Notes under the pieces: model-generated
Told to the model about the DNA's origin: nothing
Database searches by the model: none
The model's input: the letters and a program-made list of their open reading frames with translations, nothing else
Translations under genes and position numbers: made by a program
Part shown: piece after piece, positions 53,179 through 64,000 of the stretch
Numbering within the stretch: the first letter of the stretch is position 1
Layout of the letters: every line of letters begins with the position of its first letter
Source: Tremella fuciformis
Lineage: Eukaryota > Basidiomycota > Tremellomycetes > Tremellales > Tremellaceae
Assembly (NCBI GenBank): GCA_032768795.1
Contig: CP136495.1
Span: forward strand, 1,676,501 to 1,740,500
DNA: 64,000 bases
Direction of reading: 5' to 3'

Positions 53179-53420
53179 CTTCGTCCACGGGGTTGTTGAT
53201 GCGGGAGAAGGGAGAGAGGGGGAGGGTGCCAGTGATCAATGTATAACAAGACGAGATGCAATGGATGCTTTGGTTGTATGACGCAGAGCTGAAAGAAACG
53301 GACGAGCCGCTTGCATGTGGGACCGCGTTTTTAATCCCGCTTCCCTCGGACTTAGAATCCTAAAGCCGAACTAGTCTCACTGCCTTCCGGCCGTATCAAA
53401 CTGCTTCTTCGCATAACATA

Positions 53421-55993
53421 TCATGCTTGTGCTGTCCACTGCCCAGCGTGGCCGTTGCCCATCCCCACCCCTACGCCTACGCCTACGCCTACACCCACGC
53501 CTACACCCACACCGACTGGCATATGCAGTCCAGCCCCAGGTGCAGCAGGTTGACCCAATGTCTCGTTTTCGTTTTCAAGCATCTGCCATCAGCAAAGCTC
53601 CCAACCCCGAGACGCCACTACTCACCTCCAACAGCTGCGCCATCACACCGTCCACGTCGCCAGGAGCGATGCTGCCTCCACTGCTGGCACTGATGAGTTG
53701 ACGATATTTGCTGATCTTCTCCCCCGTGCCAGCCTGCCAATCAGAGTCGGCCGACTGGGTTCTTTGGGCGACTTACTTCTGCCTGTGCCGTGACAAAGCT
53801 TTGGACCAGCTCCTCTCTACGCCGCCGCTTCTCATCAATCTCCCACCTCAGACGCTCCTCTTCGCCATCACCAGCGGGAGCCAGAGTGGCCTCAAGATCA
53901 CTCAATTCTTCGCCCCTCTCGCCCCCTTTCCACCGAGATTCCCGGATCGCCTCGCCGGCAAGCCACGTCTCCCAGCCCTGCTTCAATACCTCCTTGACTT
54001 TTGATTTCAAGTTGGCCTGTAGGCTCTCGTACTCGCGTTTCCGCTCTTCGAATGGGGCCGCCTGCGCAGTCAAGCTTTCGATCAGTTTAGTTGTCTCGGT
54101 GATCTCCGTGTGCGTCGTCGTGAGAGTCGCCTTGGCCTGCAAAATGTCCCTCTCTTTGCTTTGATATTCCGACTCGATAGACCGAGCTAATGACTGCACG
54201 TTTGACACCAGGTCACCGAGCAGATCTCCACCAGCCATGCGGGCCGCTTCCGAATAGAACAACTGGACAGGCTGATCATTCTTGAAGCTGCTGCCCCAGC
54301 CATTCGACTTTTCCCCTTGTACAGGAGATGATCGGAATCTCTCATCCTCGAGGATGTATTCCTCGGCAGACTTGAAATCTCGATTGCGTACTTTCGGGTC
54401 TGCGCCGTGGTCCAAGAGAGCTTTGACCAGTCGCTTTGATCTCGCCCTAGCAGCTAGCGTCAAGGCGGTCTCGCCGTCTTCATCTTGGAAGTTGATGACG
54501 TCTGCGAGCTCCTGAGGATAATCCGCCAAACGAGACAAGATCGTCTCCATATAGTATCTGGCGGCATGCGTTTTGCCCTTGGTCAGAGCGAGATTGGCGA
54601 TGTGGTGAAAGACGGTCCTATTGTGCTTGTCGATGTTCAATGTCGAGCGATGCAAGAGCTCATAAATCTCGGCAAACTTGCGCATGTCGTAATTATTAGA
54701 GAACATGACGGAGCGCATCAGAGGCGTTTGCTCCGTGTTGTTCGCTGCGAATATCGATGCGCCGCCAGAGAGAAGGAGTTTGACGACTCTTACACGCCCC
54801 ATTGCACAGGCCCAGTGGAGTGGGGTGTGACCGTCATCATCGATTGTCATATCGGGATTAAAGTCAGTCGGGGGCGTGATCAGGAATTGGGGAATAGTTG
54901 TCGTCTCGGTGATGAAGTAGTTGAGGATGTGATCGCGATACCGCCCGGGGCCATCACCGACAAGGCCGAGATCGGGTAATGGTGGCGGAGATGATCGCGG
55001 TGTATGTACGGCGGAGTGACCCCGAGCGCGCTGTAGGTTCATATACGGATCGACGTCGTCTTCCAACATCATCTGAGCTGTCCGTTTTCTCGACGATCCC
55101 GGGGCACCGTCTAGGTCCATTGCCTCCACGGGAAGCTCGGCACCAGAAGCTACCGGCGAGGGCGTCTCGGAAGAATCATCGTCCTCATTAGGGGACTCCG
55201 ACAGACTCTCATCTCCGTCGCGAGTGCGGTCCTCTTGCGCTGGTGAAGATGAGGACGGACCAGGCCCAGCGGCGCCCGCTTGCTGGGCAGCGGCCGCGCG
55301 CTGAGCTGCAAGTTGTGCTTGAGCCTGCAAGGCAGCGGCTGACATGGGACCAGTCTTCGTTGGCGTGCCCGAATCTTTGATCGGCTTGCCATCCTTATCC
55401 TTCTTGGTCTTCGTCGGAGGCGCAACAATGTGTTTGGGGGCCGGCGGCGGGGAGACGGATGTCGGGACATAATCGATGATCGGTCTCAATAGATCTTCGA
55501 CTCCGTATTGTTTCGATAGCGCCAGACCTCGTTCTATAGGGATCCAAGTGCCTAGCGGGTCAGCTTGGGCGAACAAACAAGTGCAAGCTGACCTTGGTAT
55601 TTCCCATAACCACCTTGCACCTTTTCGTGCTCGCCCTTCTGCACTTCGCGCTCCAAAACTCGCGTACGCTGAGGTTTATCGAACCCGGCAACTTTCAGAA
55701 TCTGCGTCGCGTTAAGATAGCCGTCAGATCGCCGGCGCATGACCGCGACATTACGACATATCATTTCGTAGACAGGCCTGAAATCAATCGCCACTCGGTC
55801 GACCTGGCTAACACTTACACGCCACTGTTTCCCAAAGAAGAGTCGGCGTCAGTACATCATACAATCAGTGGATTCAAGGCTCACCTGTACGTCGCCTGTA
55901 TGTCAGCAGAGCCAACGAGCCATGTGCAAGGTTGACCTTGAAGATGGTATTCGGGCCGGTGTCTCCACCAGGCGCGACTGGTTTCTTGCCCAT
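53421..55993 (-). CDS. MBP1: APSES/ankyrin transcription factor Mbp1 (MBF subunit)
   Basis: DNA-binding subunit of the MBF complex controlling G1/S genes. The first exons are tiny: 55937-55993 ([19 protein letters not shown]), 55885-55895 (11 nt), 55819-55824 (6 nt), then from 55777, together spelling [20 protein letters not shown], the conserved KilA-N opening. The domain continues [40 protein letters not shown] and [19 protein letters not shown] Gln/Ala/Pro linker leads to ankyrin repeats ([40 protein letters not shown]) and a coiled coil ([20 protein letters not shown]). Two C-terminal introns join [20 protein letters not shown] to [18 protein letters not shown], nine Val-Gly pairs and [13 protein letters not shown]. 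Confidence 0.92.
53463..53516 (-). repeat. Coding microsatellite: nine Val-Gly pairs in Mbp1
   Basis: Hexanucleotide-type repeat (GGCGTA and variants on the coding strand) of 54 bases encoding V-G nine times near the Mbp1 C-terminus. Third positions vary, so it is only moderately slip-prone. Confidence 0.8.
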
Positions 55994-56333
55994 CTTGGCA
56001 GACGGGCTATAAACGTCTCCTCTGCCAGCCCGCCTCGTGATTTTGCGCGTAAACTCGGTTCTACTTTTTTGGAGAGGGATCTTCGTTATCCAAGATGCTG
56101 CTCGTGCACCGAGTAAAGGGCTGAGTGAGAGTGAGTGAGGTATGGTATAGAAGTGAGTCGCGTAGTTACAAGCTACGACGCGCCTCCCTCCGAAAAGGTG
56201 GAGGGAGGAGCGGAATCAAATAGGATCTCCTATTTTGGCCTCCCACTTTTGATCCTATGTCTCAGACAGCGAGTGGAGGACGTTCAACCGTCTCTCTCGA
56301 TCCTATACAACCCTCAAGACGCGACATGGGGCG
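55994..56333. promoter_or_regulatory. Divergent promoter, MBP1 / nucleoside transporter
   Basis: 340 bases. Holds GCGCGTAAAC near 56043 and a perfect-looking inverted pair around CCTCC...GGAGG (56180-56215) that can form a hairpin. Confidence 0.45.
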
Positions 56334-57932
56334 ATGAGATTGCTGGACATCATGTCAGAAGCAATATCGACCGTCCGGACAGTCGTCGTGCACGGTCTCT
56401 CACGCCGAGAGATATCGAATTATGAGGCGATCCCATCAGCGAGCGGCAACGAAGGCGACGCGGAACAGGATGTACGCGTTGAGAAAGGACACGATCCCGA
56501 AGTCCGCCTCTGTTTCTGGATCATGGGCGCCGGATGTCTCTTGACATGGAGTGGTGAGTCTAAGTTTTCCACTCGTCAGAAGTGGGGTCCGATCTGATGG
56601 ACAGCTCTCATGTGCACATTCCCCTTCCTGACCTCGCTATTCCCTTCCACCTCGTCTACGTCCCATACCCTCGCCTCGACCCTGTCGTCGGTCTACTGCT
56701 TCGCCCTGCTCATCTTCATGGGGCTCGCCCAGAGATCGGTCGGACATGGCTCGCCATCAGCGCAACTGCTCTGGTCCTCCTTAGTCGTCTTGGGCTGCTG
56801 CGTCGTCTTCACGTTTCCCCTACTCCCGATCGTCTTCCCCCTCCTATCGGGGACATCGACTCTTCTTCTTGTCACTCTTGTGGCCTTCACAACCCTGCTT
56901 GCCGGTGCCACCTCGTACTTCCAATCAGCGGTATTAGCACTCGCAAGCCTCTGGGGGAGCTCCGAAGTCTTGTCCGTCATGTCCGGTCAAGGTGGTGTGG
57001 CAGTCATCGTCTCCCTCGCCCAGCTCATCCTGGCCATCATCGGCACCGTCAATCCGGTCGGCAGTACTCCAGAGGGTGGTCGCGCCGGCGACACGGACGG
57101 CGTCGGCAGTCAAAGCAGCCTGGCAAGTGTCGGCTTGTGGGTCCTGACCTCTCTCGCCGCTACACTGTCCGTTGCCTCGTTCCGGTTTCTCGAGAAGCAT
57201 CCACAGTATTTGAGGGTCCTTGCTCCTATCCTCGAGCGGGATCAGGAAGACGAGGTGCAGAAAAGCAGTGCAACTGGGAGATCATGGCGAGTCATGAGAA
57301 AGAACGCCTTGCTCTATGTGGCCGTCGCGTCAACCTTTGCCATCACCCTTGTAAGTCCCGTCAAGGATCTTCGCCCACTAAAGCTGACCGGCAGTCGGTC
57401 TTCCCTGCAGTGACAACCACAATCGTGTCCGTGCGTGAGAATCCACCGCGACTTCTTCAGCCAGACATTTTCATCCCGCTACATTTCCTCGTATTCAACA
57501 GTGCGTCTCGCATGTCAGCGTAACCGAAATGAATACTAACGTGCAGTCGGCGACTATTGCGGCAGAACGTACCTTCCGCTCATGCCATCTTTGCTGGTCA
57601 CGTCCCATCCTCGGGTCCTGCTGCTGGCTCTGCTCAGAATCGTCTTCATCCCTCTGTTCATCTCGTGCAATCTCTCTACCTCGCCTGCAGCACCGCTCAT
57701 CCGCTCCGATCTAGTGTACTTTGCCATATGCCTTCTCTGCGGGTTATCGAATGGCTACATCGGCTCGTTGTGCATGATTGTAGCCTCCACGCCTGGGCTC
57801 AATCCGCGGATCACCGAAGAGGAGAAAGATTATGCTGGGACACTAGGCGCGTTTTTCCTGGTGGGAGGTCTGTCCCTGGGTAGTGTGGCAAGCTTTGGCG
57901 TAGCGAGGCTGGCCGGCGTACCGGTCAGCTGA
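56334..57932 (+). CDS. Equilibrative nucleoside transporter (SLC29/ENT, Fun26-like)
   Basis: Facilitative nucleoside/nucleobase transporter, probably vacuolar or plasma-membrane. The N-terminus (MRLLDIMSEAISTV..., or MSEAISTV from 56352) is cytosolic; after an intron comes the first span in FWIMGAGCLLTWSALMCTFP, then ten further hydrophobic segments (VLGCCVVFTFPLLPIVFPLL, LLVTLVAFTTLLAGATSYFQ, GVAVIVSLAQLILAIIGTVN), a central loop with RFLEKHPQYLRVLAPILERD, and the diagnostic C-terminal half: SVFPAVTTTIVSV, FLVFNIGDYCGRTY, LLALLRIVFIPLFISCN and LCGLSNGYIGSLCMI with the conserved GLSNGY motif. Four exons. Ends ARLAGVPVS. Confidence 0.9.
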
Positions 57933-58052
57933 GCTTCGTCATCGCATGCATATGTTGTACAAGGCAAACAGCCGTTGGTGGGTATCCCATGCAGGGTATC
58001 TGTCGAGTATCGCGTTGTCGTTATTGTCGTTATTTCTCAGCCGGAAGGCGTC

Positions 58053-59023
58053 TACTCCATATCGCCATTCGGCTCGTCGTCCACCGCATCCTCCTTGTCC
58101 GCACCCCACGTTGCCTCGTGAATATAATCCTCTTCGTCAATGCCACCATGCCCGCCATCACCATTCGTCAGCCCACCGTGATTAGGCGGGTCCGGTATCC
58201 GGCTGAACTCAATCTTCTCCGGCAAGGCGTACTGCTCCAGCTCTGCGAGCGGCGCGGGGAGTAGAGTCGAGGCAATGAGGTCGAGTATGGCTTGCAAAGC
58301 TCCATGGGCGTCAGGGTGGAATCGCGTATCGGGCTCTTCTACTATCTGCCATCGCCGATCAGCTTGCATAGCCGAGAAGGAGGATGAGGGAGACGTACGG
58401 GGTAAAGCTCGGCCATCTCGGAGGGGCAGAGGTTGATTATTTGCAGTACCTCTGCTTTTGTCAGACCGTGGTCTTGCAGCTGATCGGCCAGCTGGGCGAT
58501 GCCTTCTGCCGTTTGACGCGCCGGGGGGTTGTAGTGCGCCGCGAGATACTTGATGAGCTGTCCTCAGCGCTGGGCCCCAACGGGAACGTCGTTTCCAGCT
58601 CTCGGGAGGCAGAGACTTCCGAGAGAGAGATGGGAAATGCAGAAGGGGTAAAGCGGATCCGGTCAAAGACACACCTCGTCCTGCACCCAAACGAGGTCCT
58701 CGCTCACACCCCGCCGCTCAGCCTGGTACTCCAGCCCCGCATCCCCGTCGGGCGGTCGCTCGGTGTTCAACGGCCGCTCTTCATCGGTCGAGATGGGGTA
58801 CAGCGCCCGCAGGTCGTGCTGCTGTCTGGTCTCGTTTGCCTCGAGAGCCCCTTGGAGCTTTTGGTTCTCTTTTTGCAGAGCCAGGAAGTGGTGCAGGACT
58901 TCGTAGTTGGACAGATGCTGTGCTGGGGCGTTGGCGAACTGCAATCAGCCTGCGTCCATTAGAAGGGTTACTCCGATGCTCGAAGCAGTTCTGTCAGATA
59001 CAAGGCGGGGGACGGACCTTCAT
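58053..59023 (-). CDS. RPC17: RNA polymerase III subunit C17 (Rpc9/Rpb4-like)
   Basis: Part of the Pol III stalk with C25, involved in initiation through TFIIIB. Exon 1 is MK; after an intron comes FANAPAQHLSNYEVLHHFLA (the NYEVL block is typical), a coiled segment (LQKENQKLQGALEANETRQQ), then VKYLAAHYNPPARQTAEGIA, LADQLQDHGLTKAEVLQIIN and LCPSEMAELYPIVEEPDTRF, matching the HRDC-like Rpb4/C17 core. The C-terminus is extended by an acidic tail (DEEDYIHEATWGADKEDAVD) not present in yeast. It ends DDEPNGDME. Confidence 0.88.
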
Positions 59024-59742
59024 GTTGCCTCGACCTTGGTGCAGATGATGAAGAAGCCTGAAAATCCCAGCTCTTCGAAGTGATGAGCCTCCACCTGCTT
59101 AGCCGAGCTAGTTGTATTGACGCCCCCCCACTTTGGAACGATGGGACAGACGCGACAACCTACCGGTCTGCACGATACTTGTCTTTGACCGCAGCCCAAG
59201 TCTTGCATGAACATGATAGGGAACGGTTGTGCAGCTGCGTCTACTGCTGGAGCTACACTCCGGATATACCCACTTTCTTGAACGACAGTGAATAGCAAGG
59301 CATCTCACGGTACTGGAAGCTAGAGTGGCGGATCATCCCTAGGTGGTGACTCTCCTTCTACACTATTCGGTCTCCGTCAAGGGTCTCATAGGCCTTGCTC
59401 TCATCTAAATCAGTCCATACTCGGAGCTGATAGGTCTCTCGCGACTGTGCTTACGTGGCAGCTGCCTGACTGCTGGACCGACGGCGGGTATGGACTGGCC
59501 AGAGGGGTCTGGGATTGCCCGCCAAATAAATACCTTGTATGCCATCTATGCAACCATGCCCTGCTTGCCGCTTCTGCAGGACCAATCCACCGTCTGTCGA
59601 GCTGCCTCTTCGACTCCCTTCTGAATGGGAGGTGCGAAAAAGAAGACTGCCTAGCAGGTGAAGATGACCAGGCGGCTCGATTTTCACTCGATGTTGCCTC
59701 TCTTCCCTATCCCATCTTTCCCTCGTCCAGCACCACCTCACA
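59024..59742. promoter_or_regulatory. Divergent promoter region, Pol III C17 / unknown gene
   Basis: 719 bases between divergent starts. No additional gene supported; a minus-strand frame from 59451 overlaps the start of the next gene and is a shadow. Confidence 0.45.
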
Positions 59743-61599
59743 ATGAGCTCTGAGCCAGGGCCGTCAACGTACCCCGGCGCACTCGCGGCCGAGCCAGAGC
59801 ACGCACCGCGCAGCCCGCCAGCCCGCGAAGCAGACATGTCCAGTTCGTCGACCCTCATCGATGTGCCCGCCGCCGAAGCCCCAATCGCCTCGTCTTCCAA
59901 ACTATCTCCCCCTCCCCTCGCACTTTCCCAGCCGCCTCCCACCACCCCTGCCGCTCCAGAGCCTCCTCGTGTCGCTACAACTCCCCCTGCTATCCCCCCA
60001 CTACCAACCGCCCCGCCACCGCAGCCGACTCTGCCGAACGGCGCTGCAACTGCACCACCCAAGAGCAAAGCGGCCCGTCGCGTCCCATCGTCCGTCGAGT
60101 CCCGCACGACCTACACCGATAGTATCGTCGTCATCCGGCACGGCCTCGAAGCTACATATGGAAGCAATACCGAGGTGTACCATGCGCTGTCCACACATGG
60201 CGGCGGCAACCTGGCCCTGGCGGACAAGATCATCAAGCTGCTGCAGTCGAACTCGGTCGCTCTAAGGCGGTACCCCTCTCACCCGGCGCCCGCACGAGGC
60301 GAGTCTCCGACCTTCGTACACGTATTCACTGCTGACCGTGCAGCCTTGGACGCGAAGCTCTCGCCCTACTACACGTACCTCTGTGGAAACGAGAAGCCCC
60401 CTCTTGTGCCGCTATGGCCTAGCGGCGACACGGTCCCGTGGACCAAGGTCCCCTCCGTCTTCCTCGACGTTGCTGATCTCATCAATGCGCGTGCGAGACG
60501 TATGTGGCCCTCAGAGAACGAGTAAGCTCCAGCTGTGAGGTGCGATTTCGTCAAGCTGACGCGACAGGATGTTAAACTCGGTGCTCGTCGTAGCCCAGCC
60601 ACCCGACCTGCCGCCAGATACCAACCCCGTCAGTGGTCCCGATGGTGTGTAGGATCCGCTGATTGCCCAGAAAGTTGTGCTACGGCCAAATTGCTACTAT
60701 GCTCTGCTCTACCTCGGCTCGGATGGCACTCTCAAGTTCCGACCGATAGCAGGCGCGGGCAAGGGGAAACAAGGAGAGCTGGTCGTGCAGCACGGGGATG
60801 TTGTTGGTATCAGGACAGGCCCGCTAGGCATGGAGATCGTCCCGAAGCTGGATGGCTTTGGCTTTAGTAAGTTGAGAGACCACTTGCTCTCGCATGGCTT
60901 ATCATAGTGTGCTTTGCACGGCAGGTGTTCAAGTCGGCAGCAGCACCGGCAAACGGGGTGGCCGTGTCGTCGACCTCGGTTCAGACCAGCTCGGAACGAC
61001 CGTCCGTCCCCCCACCTCAGCCTCCTAAACAACCGCGAAAACGTAGCTCGATAGTCTCGACACCGTCACATGCCACGACCGCGGCAGCACTGGGCGCTCT
61101 CGCAGATGCCGCCCTTGCCGTAGAACCGGTACCAGCGGTCAAGATTAGTCTTGATGGCTGGTATCTTGGCGGCTTCCCGTTGTGCCCGACCGATCCCATA
61201 CGTGTTCTCGCCCCGCTCAAAACCTTGAGATGTCCCTTGGACTGGGAAGCACTCGCATTCATACATACGTCCTTGCCAAAACCCGCACAGAAAGGACCCG
61301 GCAGGAAGGGCAAGGCCAAACGGCCGGCGACCGAGGATGACCAGGACAGCGAGGACATATCTAGCGAAAGACGGTGGACTGGCGCGGTCACCATTGAGGC
61401 AATCCAGATTGGCGAGCCCTACGAGCCTCCGGGATGGAGCGAGGCGTGGAAGGATTTTGATGGACTCAAAGCCCCCAGTAGGGGACGCAAACGGAAGAGC
61501 GAGGTCGGGACTGACCATGGAACCCCCAGGTCCACGGCTGGTCCGGGCAGGAAGAAAGCGAGGCAAAGCACCACGGCCACTTCCGTCATTGAAGTTTGA
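59743..61599 (+). CDS. Unrecognised protein with Pro-rich N-terminus
   Basis: Starts MSSEPGPSTYPGALAAEPEH; residues 1-~115 are a Pro/Ala/Ser-rich disordered region. A folded part follows (SIVVIRHGLEATYGSNTEVY, GGGNLALADKIIKLLQSNSV, VPSVFLDVADLINARARRMW), joined by an intron to NSVLVVAQPPDLPPDTNP, then by a 42-nt intron (60629-60670) to KVVLRPNCYYALLYLGSDGT and QGELVVQHGDVVGIRTGPLG, and finally by another to FARQVFKSAAAP. The last third contains KISLDGWYLGGFPLCPTD, RWTGAVTIEAIQIGEPYEPP and a basic, probably nuclear-localising end (RGRKRKSEVG, GRKKARQSTTATSVIEV). I do not recognise the family; a nuclear role is inferred only from the basic tail. Confidence 0.7.
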
Positions 61600-61850
61600 C
61601 AGTCTTGAATTATGGAGGAGGTCTTGACTGCTGGACTCTCGCATCTGAGGCATCTGTACTGCATTATAGCAATCAGCATAGTAGACGGCAGTGTCATGTA
61701 GCCTGTTCTTGTCTGACAGTTGACGGTTCAATCTCCCGACAAATCCCCGAGGTGACGTTGGAGGTGGTCCACTCCGTGTTGCTCACACCGGTCAACTCTC
61801 TATTGCTTCTTGCTTCTATACGGCCGTGGCTAAGGGCTAGGTCCCGCAAC

Positions 61851-64000
61851 ATGTCGGATATTCCGCTGCCAACGGCGACGTGCGTTCGGCTTGCACTCCT
61901 TATTTCTGTAGATGAAGGATACAGGCTGACTCGCAGGTGGGACACGATTCAGAATGTGTTCTATCGCAAAGATGAGGTGTACCAGATGTCATGGAAGATA
62001 CCCGACCTGAGCGACTACCTCGTCGCAGTAGGCAAGAACGGTGGACCCATAGGTCAGTCAACGTCTCGTGCCGACGAGATTCATCACTAACGAGCCAGCT
62101 ATGATGCGAGACGAGCGCAAGGTCATGCTGCTCGGCAAGCACACCCCCGGCAAGCCAAAGATCCATATCTACACCTCGTCCGGACTCCCAATAACTTCCA
62201 TCAGCGTGCGTGTCCAGCTGCCCGAATGTCCGCGAAGCTGAGAAGCAGTGGGACCTCTCGCCGCCCATCTTGCTGCACCTCACCCCGTCCGCCCTGCTCA
62301 TCCTCTCCAACGAAGGCACATACCGCCTCTATCCCCTCTCGGCACCCCAGAGCTTCTCGCAGCATACCCTGGGGCAAGAGATCGCCGACCAGGGACTCGT
62401 CGCTGCGAAAGCGTATGATGATGGGTTTGTCGTGCTCACTGGCTCGCTGGAGTTCCTCGAAGTGAAGGGTTTCAGGGGGAGCCAGATGTCCGCGCTGGCG
62501 AGGAGCGAGCTGGCGGGCCTGCCGAGCGCATGGACCGTTGTGGGCCCGGACCAGAGTGCCAGTGGGCATGTGGAGGTGCTTGTTGGGATCGGCAGCACGG
62601 TCGTTGCGCTCGATGCGCTGGGGCGGATGGACCAGGTGTGTTGCTTGCTGGATAAGGGTGGGCTGCAAGCTGACTCTGAGCGTGTGGCCAAGGGTCCGTT
62701 CACGCATATCGTCCCTTCGCCCAATGGGCGCTTCCTCGCCCTCACCACTATGAGCGATACGCTCTGGGTCGTCTCGGCCGACTTTGCCCGCAGTCTGTCC
62801 GAGGTCGATATCAGCGGGTACTCGCACGGCGCAGGAGCGCCAGACCAAGCAGAGTGGTGTGGCGATAATGCAGTCGTGCTACGATGGGGAGGCAAGGTCG
62901 TTGTGGTTGGACCCAATGGTGACAACCTCAGGTGAGCCTCGATCTGATGTCCGATCGATTCCAGGTGGCAGCTCATACGCAGCTATGATTACCCTCCTTC
63001 GGCGTACATCATGGGAGAGTCCGACAGCCTTCGTCTGATCACCTCGGCCACATGCGAGATCATACAGAAAGTACCCGATGCCTCGCTGGCCATCTTCTCA
63101 CCTGGGTCTGCACACCCCGCTGCTATCCTCTACGACGCCCTGGACCACTTTGACCGCAAATCGCCAAAGGCCGACGAAAGCATCCGCAGTATCCGTCCGG
63201 AGCTTGCGAGTGCTGTCGATACGTGTATAGAAGCAGCTGGGAGAGAGTGGGACGCGTATTGGCAAAGGCGACTTCTCCGAGTATGCTATGGATCACTGCG
63301 TGGGATGCAGCTGACAGGCAGGCGGCCCAGTTCGGGCGTGCTTTCATGGATCTGTACAATCCGACAGACTTTGTCAATATGGCTCAGACGCTCAAGGTAT
63401 TGAACGCCGTGCGCTTCTTCGAGATCGGAATCCCAATTACATATGAACAGTACGTCTCATGGACGTCCGACAGGCATTGAGCTGAGAGAGTCTAGGTACA
63501 TTTCGACCTCGCCAGAGTCTCTAGTACACCACCTCATATCTCGGAATCTTCACCTGCTTGCCCTTCGTATTTCGCAACATCTATCTCTTCGACCGGGTCC
63601 GGTCTTGAAGCATTGGGCAACGGCCAAGATCTCTCGAGCAAGAGGGGCGGATCCGACAGAACGAGGCGCTGTCGATGACGAGGCTCTGTGCCGTGCGATC
63701 GTCGTCAAGTTCCAAAGAGAGGGCGAGAAGAGCGTCTCGTACGCCGAGGTAGCGAGAACGGCATGGGAGTCGGGTCGCGTCAGACTCGCTACCATGCTGC
63801 TCGACCATGAGCCGAGGGCGGCAGAGCAAGTGCCATTGCTGCTGCAGATGAAAGAGGACAAATTGGCTTTGGCTAAAGCGGTCGACTCGGGAGAGACGGA
63901 TCTCGGTGAATCAGCTGCGAAAGAAGCTGGTGCCATGGCTGACCGGCAGTGTACCAAGTCTTACTTCACCTCCGCGCGTCTCTCAGCCCGGGTGACTTTT
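61851..64000 (+). CDS. VPS16: VPS16, HOPS/CORVET core subunit (3' end beyond window)
   Basis: Core subunit of the endosomal/vacuolar tethering complexes CORVET and HOPS. Exon 1 MSDIPLPTAT joins after a 58-nt intron to WDTIQNVFYRKDEVYQMSW, DLSDYLVAVGKNGGPI and AMMRDERKVMLLGKHTPGKP, the conserved VPS16 N-terminal propeller start. It continues LTPSALLILSNEGTYRLYPL, GSLEFLEVKGFRGSQMSALA, DTLWVVSADFARSLSEVDIS, WCGDNAVVLRWGGKVVVVGP and ESDSLRLITSATCEIIQKVP, then the VPS16 C-terminal alpha-solenoid begins (AAQFGRAFMDLYNPTDFVNM, NAVRFFEIGIPITYEQYIST, VSYAEVARTAWESGRVRLAT). The gene runs off the right edge in or after an intron near 63905. Start at 61851. Confidence 0.9.

Noticed and set aside
60650..60670. 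Ultra-short introns of 23-29 nt (also considered near 15780, 23080, 43735 and 47965)
   Set aside because: In most cases a longer intron (about 40-77 nt) with a better donor or branch site also keeps the frame, e.g. 60629-60670 with donor GTCAGT. The cupredoxin case stays unresolved.

Overview
The window comes from a nuclear chromosome of a basidiomycete fungus, most likely a Tremellomycetes yeast. This rests on dense intron-rich genes, introns of mostly 40-60 nt with GT...AG ends (GTAAGT, GTGAGT and GTCAGT donors are all frequent) and a CTGAC/CTGAT-type branch site close to the acceptor, and on protein matches from memory to Cryptococcus-type orthologues (Erv25, Lag1, Rad52, Mbp1, Sdh4). No search was run. 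Most genes need splicing, so each gene span is given from start codon to stop codon, with exons listed where I worked them out.

Layout. 0.1-15.1 kb is conserved core: Erv25 (p24), an unrecognised disordered/coiled-coil protein, a U1A/U2B'' snRNP protein, ceramide synthase Lag1, an orphan F-box-like gene, an NADP-dependent short-chain dehydrogenase, and a very large coronin with a Tda10-like kinase inserted between its two beta-propellers. 15.2-32.2 kb is an accessory island: a secreted plastocyanin-like cupredoxin, then ten small same-strand genes (16.7-26.6 kb) that form an apparently undescribed tandem family, then an intronless orphan, a 26-bp inverted repeat, and a full-length/truncated orphan pair. 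32.6-64 kb returns to core genes: SRP receptor beta, coactosin, TTI1, dCMP deaminase, an OSCA/TMEM63-type channel, DNA polymerase delta small subunit, RAD52, Sdh4, an F-box/WD40 protein, the E2 of 2-oxoglutarate dehydrogenase, the APSES factor Mbp1, a nucleoside transporter, Pol III subunit C17, an unrecognised Pro-rich protein, and the 5' part of VPS16, which runs off the right edge.

The main result is the array. Its ten members have very divergent sequences but share one gene design: four exons, intron phases 0/1/1, exon 2 exactly 67 nt in seven members (eight if the lost acceptor of one is restored) and usually opening with W-x-x-Y/F, and exon 3 of 138-147 nt in nine members. The rule is strong enough to reveal two GC-AG introns and one damaged acceptor. 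Other points of note are the coronin-kinase fusion, 11-nt and 6-nt micro-exons in the Mbp1 DNA-binding domain, and a palindromic MCB-type ACGCGT site just upstream of dCMP deaminase in a window that also encodes Mbp1.

Functional links within the core: Mbp1 (G1/S transcription), dCMP deaminase (dTTP supply), Pol delta small subunit and Rad52 (divergently paired) are all S-phase/repair genes; Erv25, SRP receptor beta, Lag1 and Vps16 belong to the secretory/endolysosomal system.
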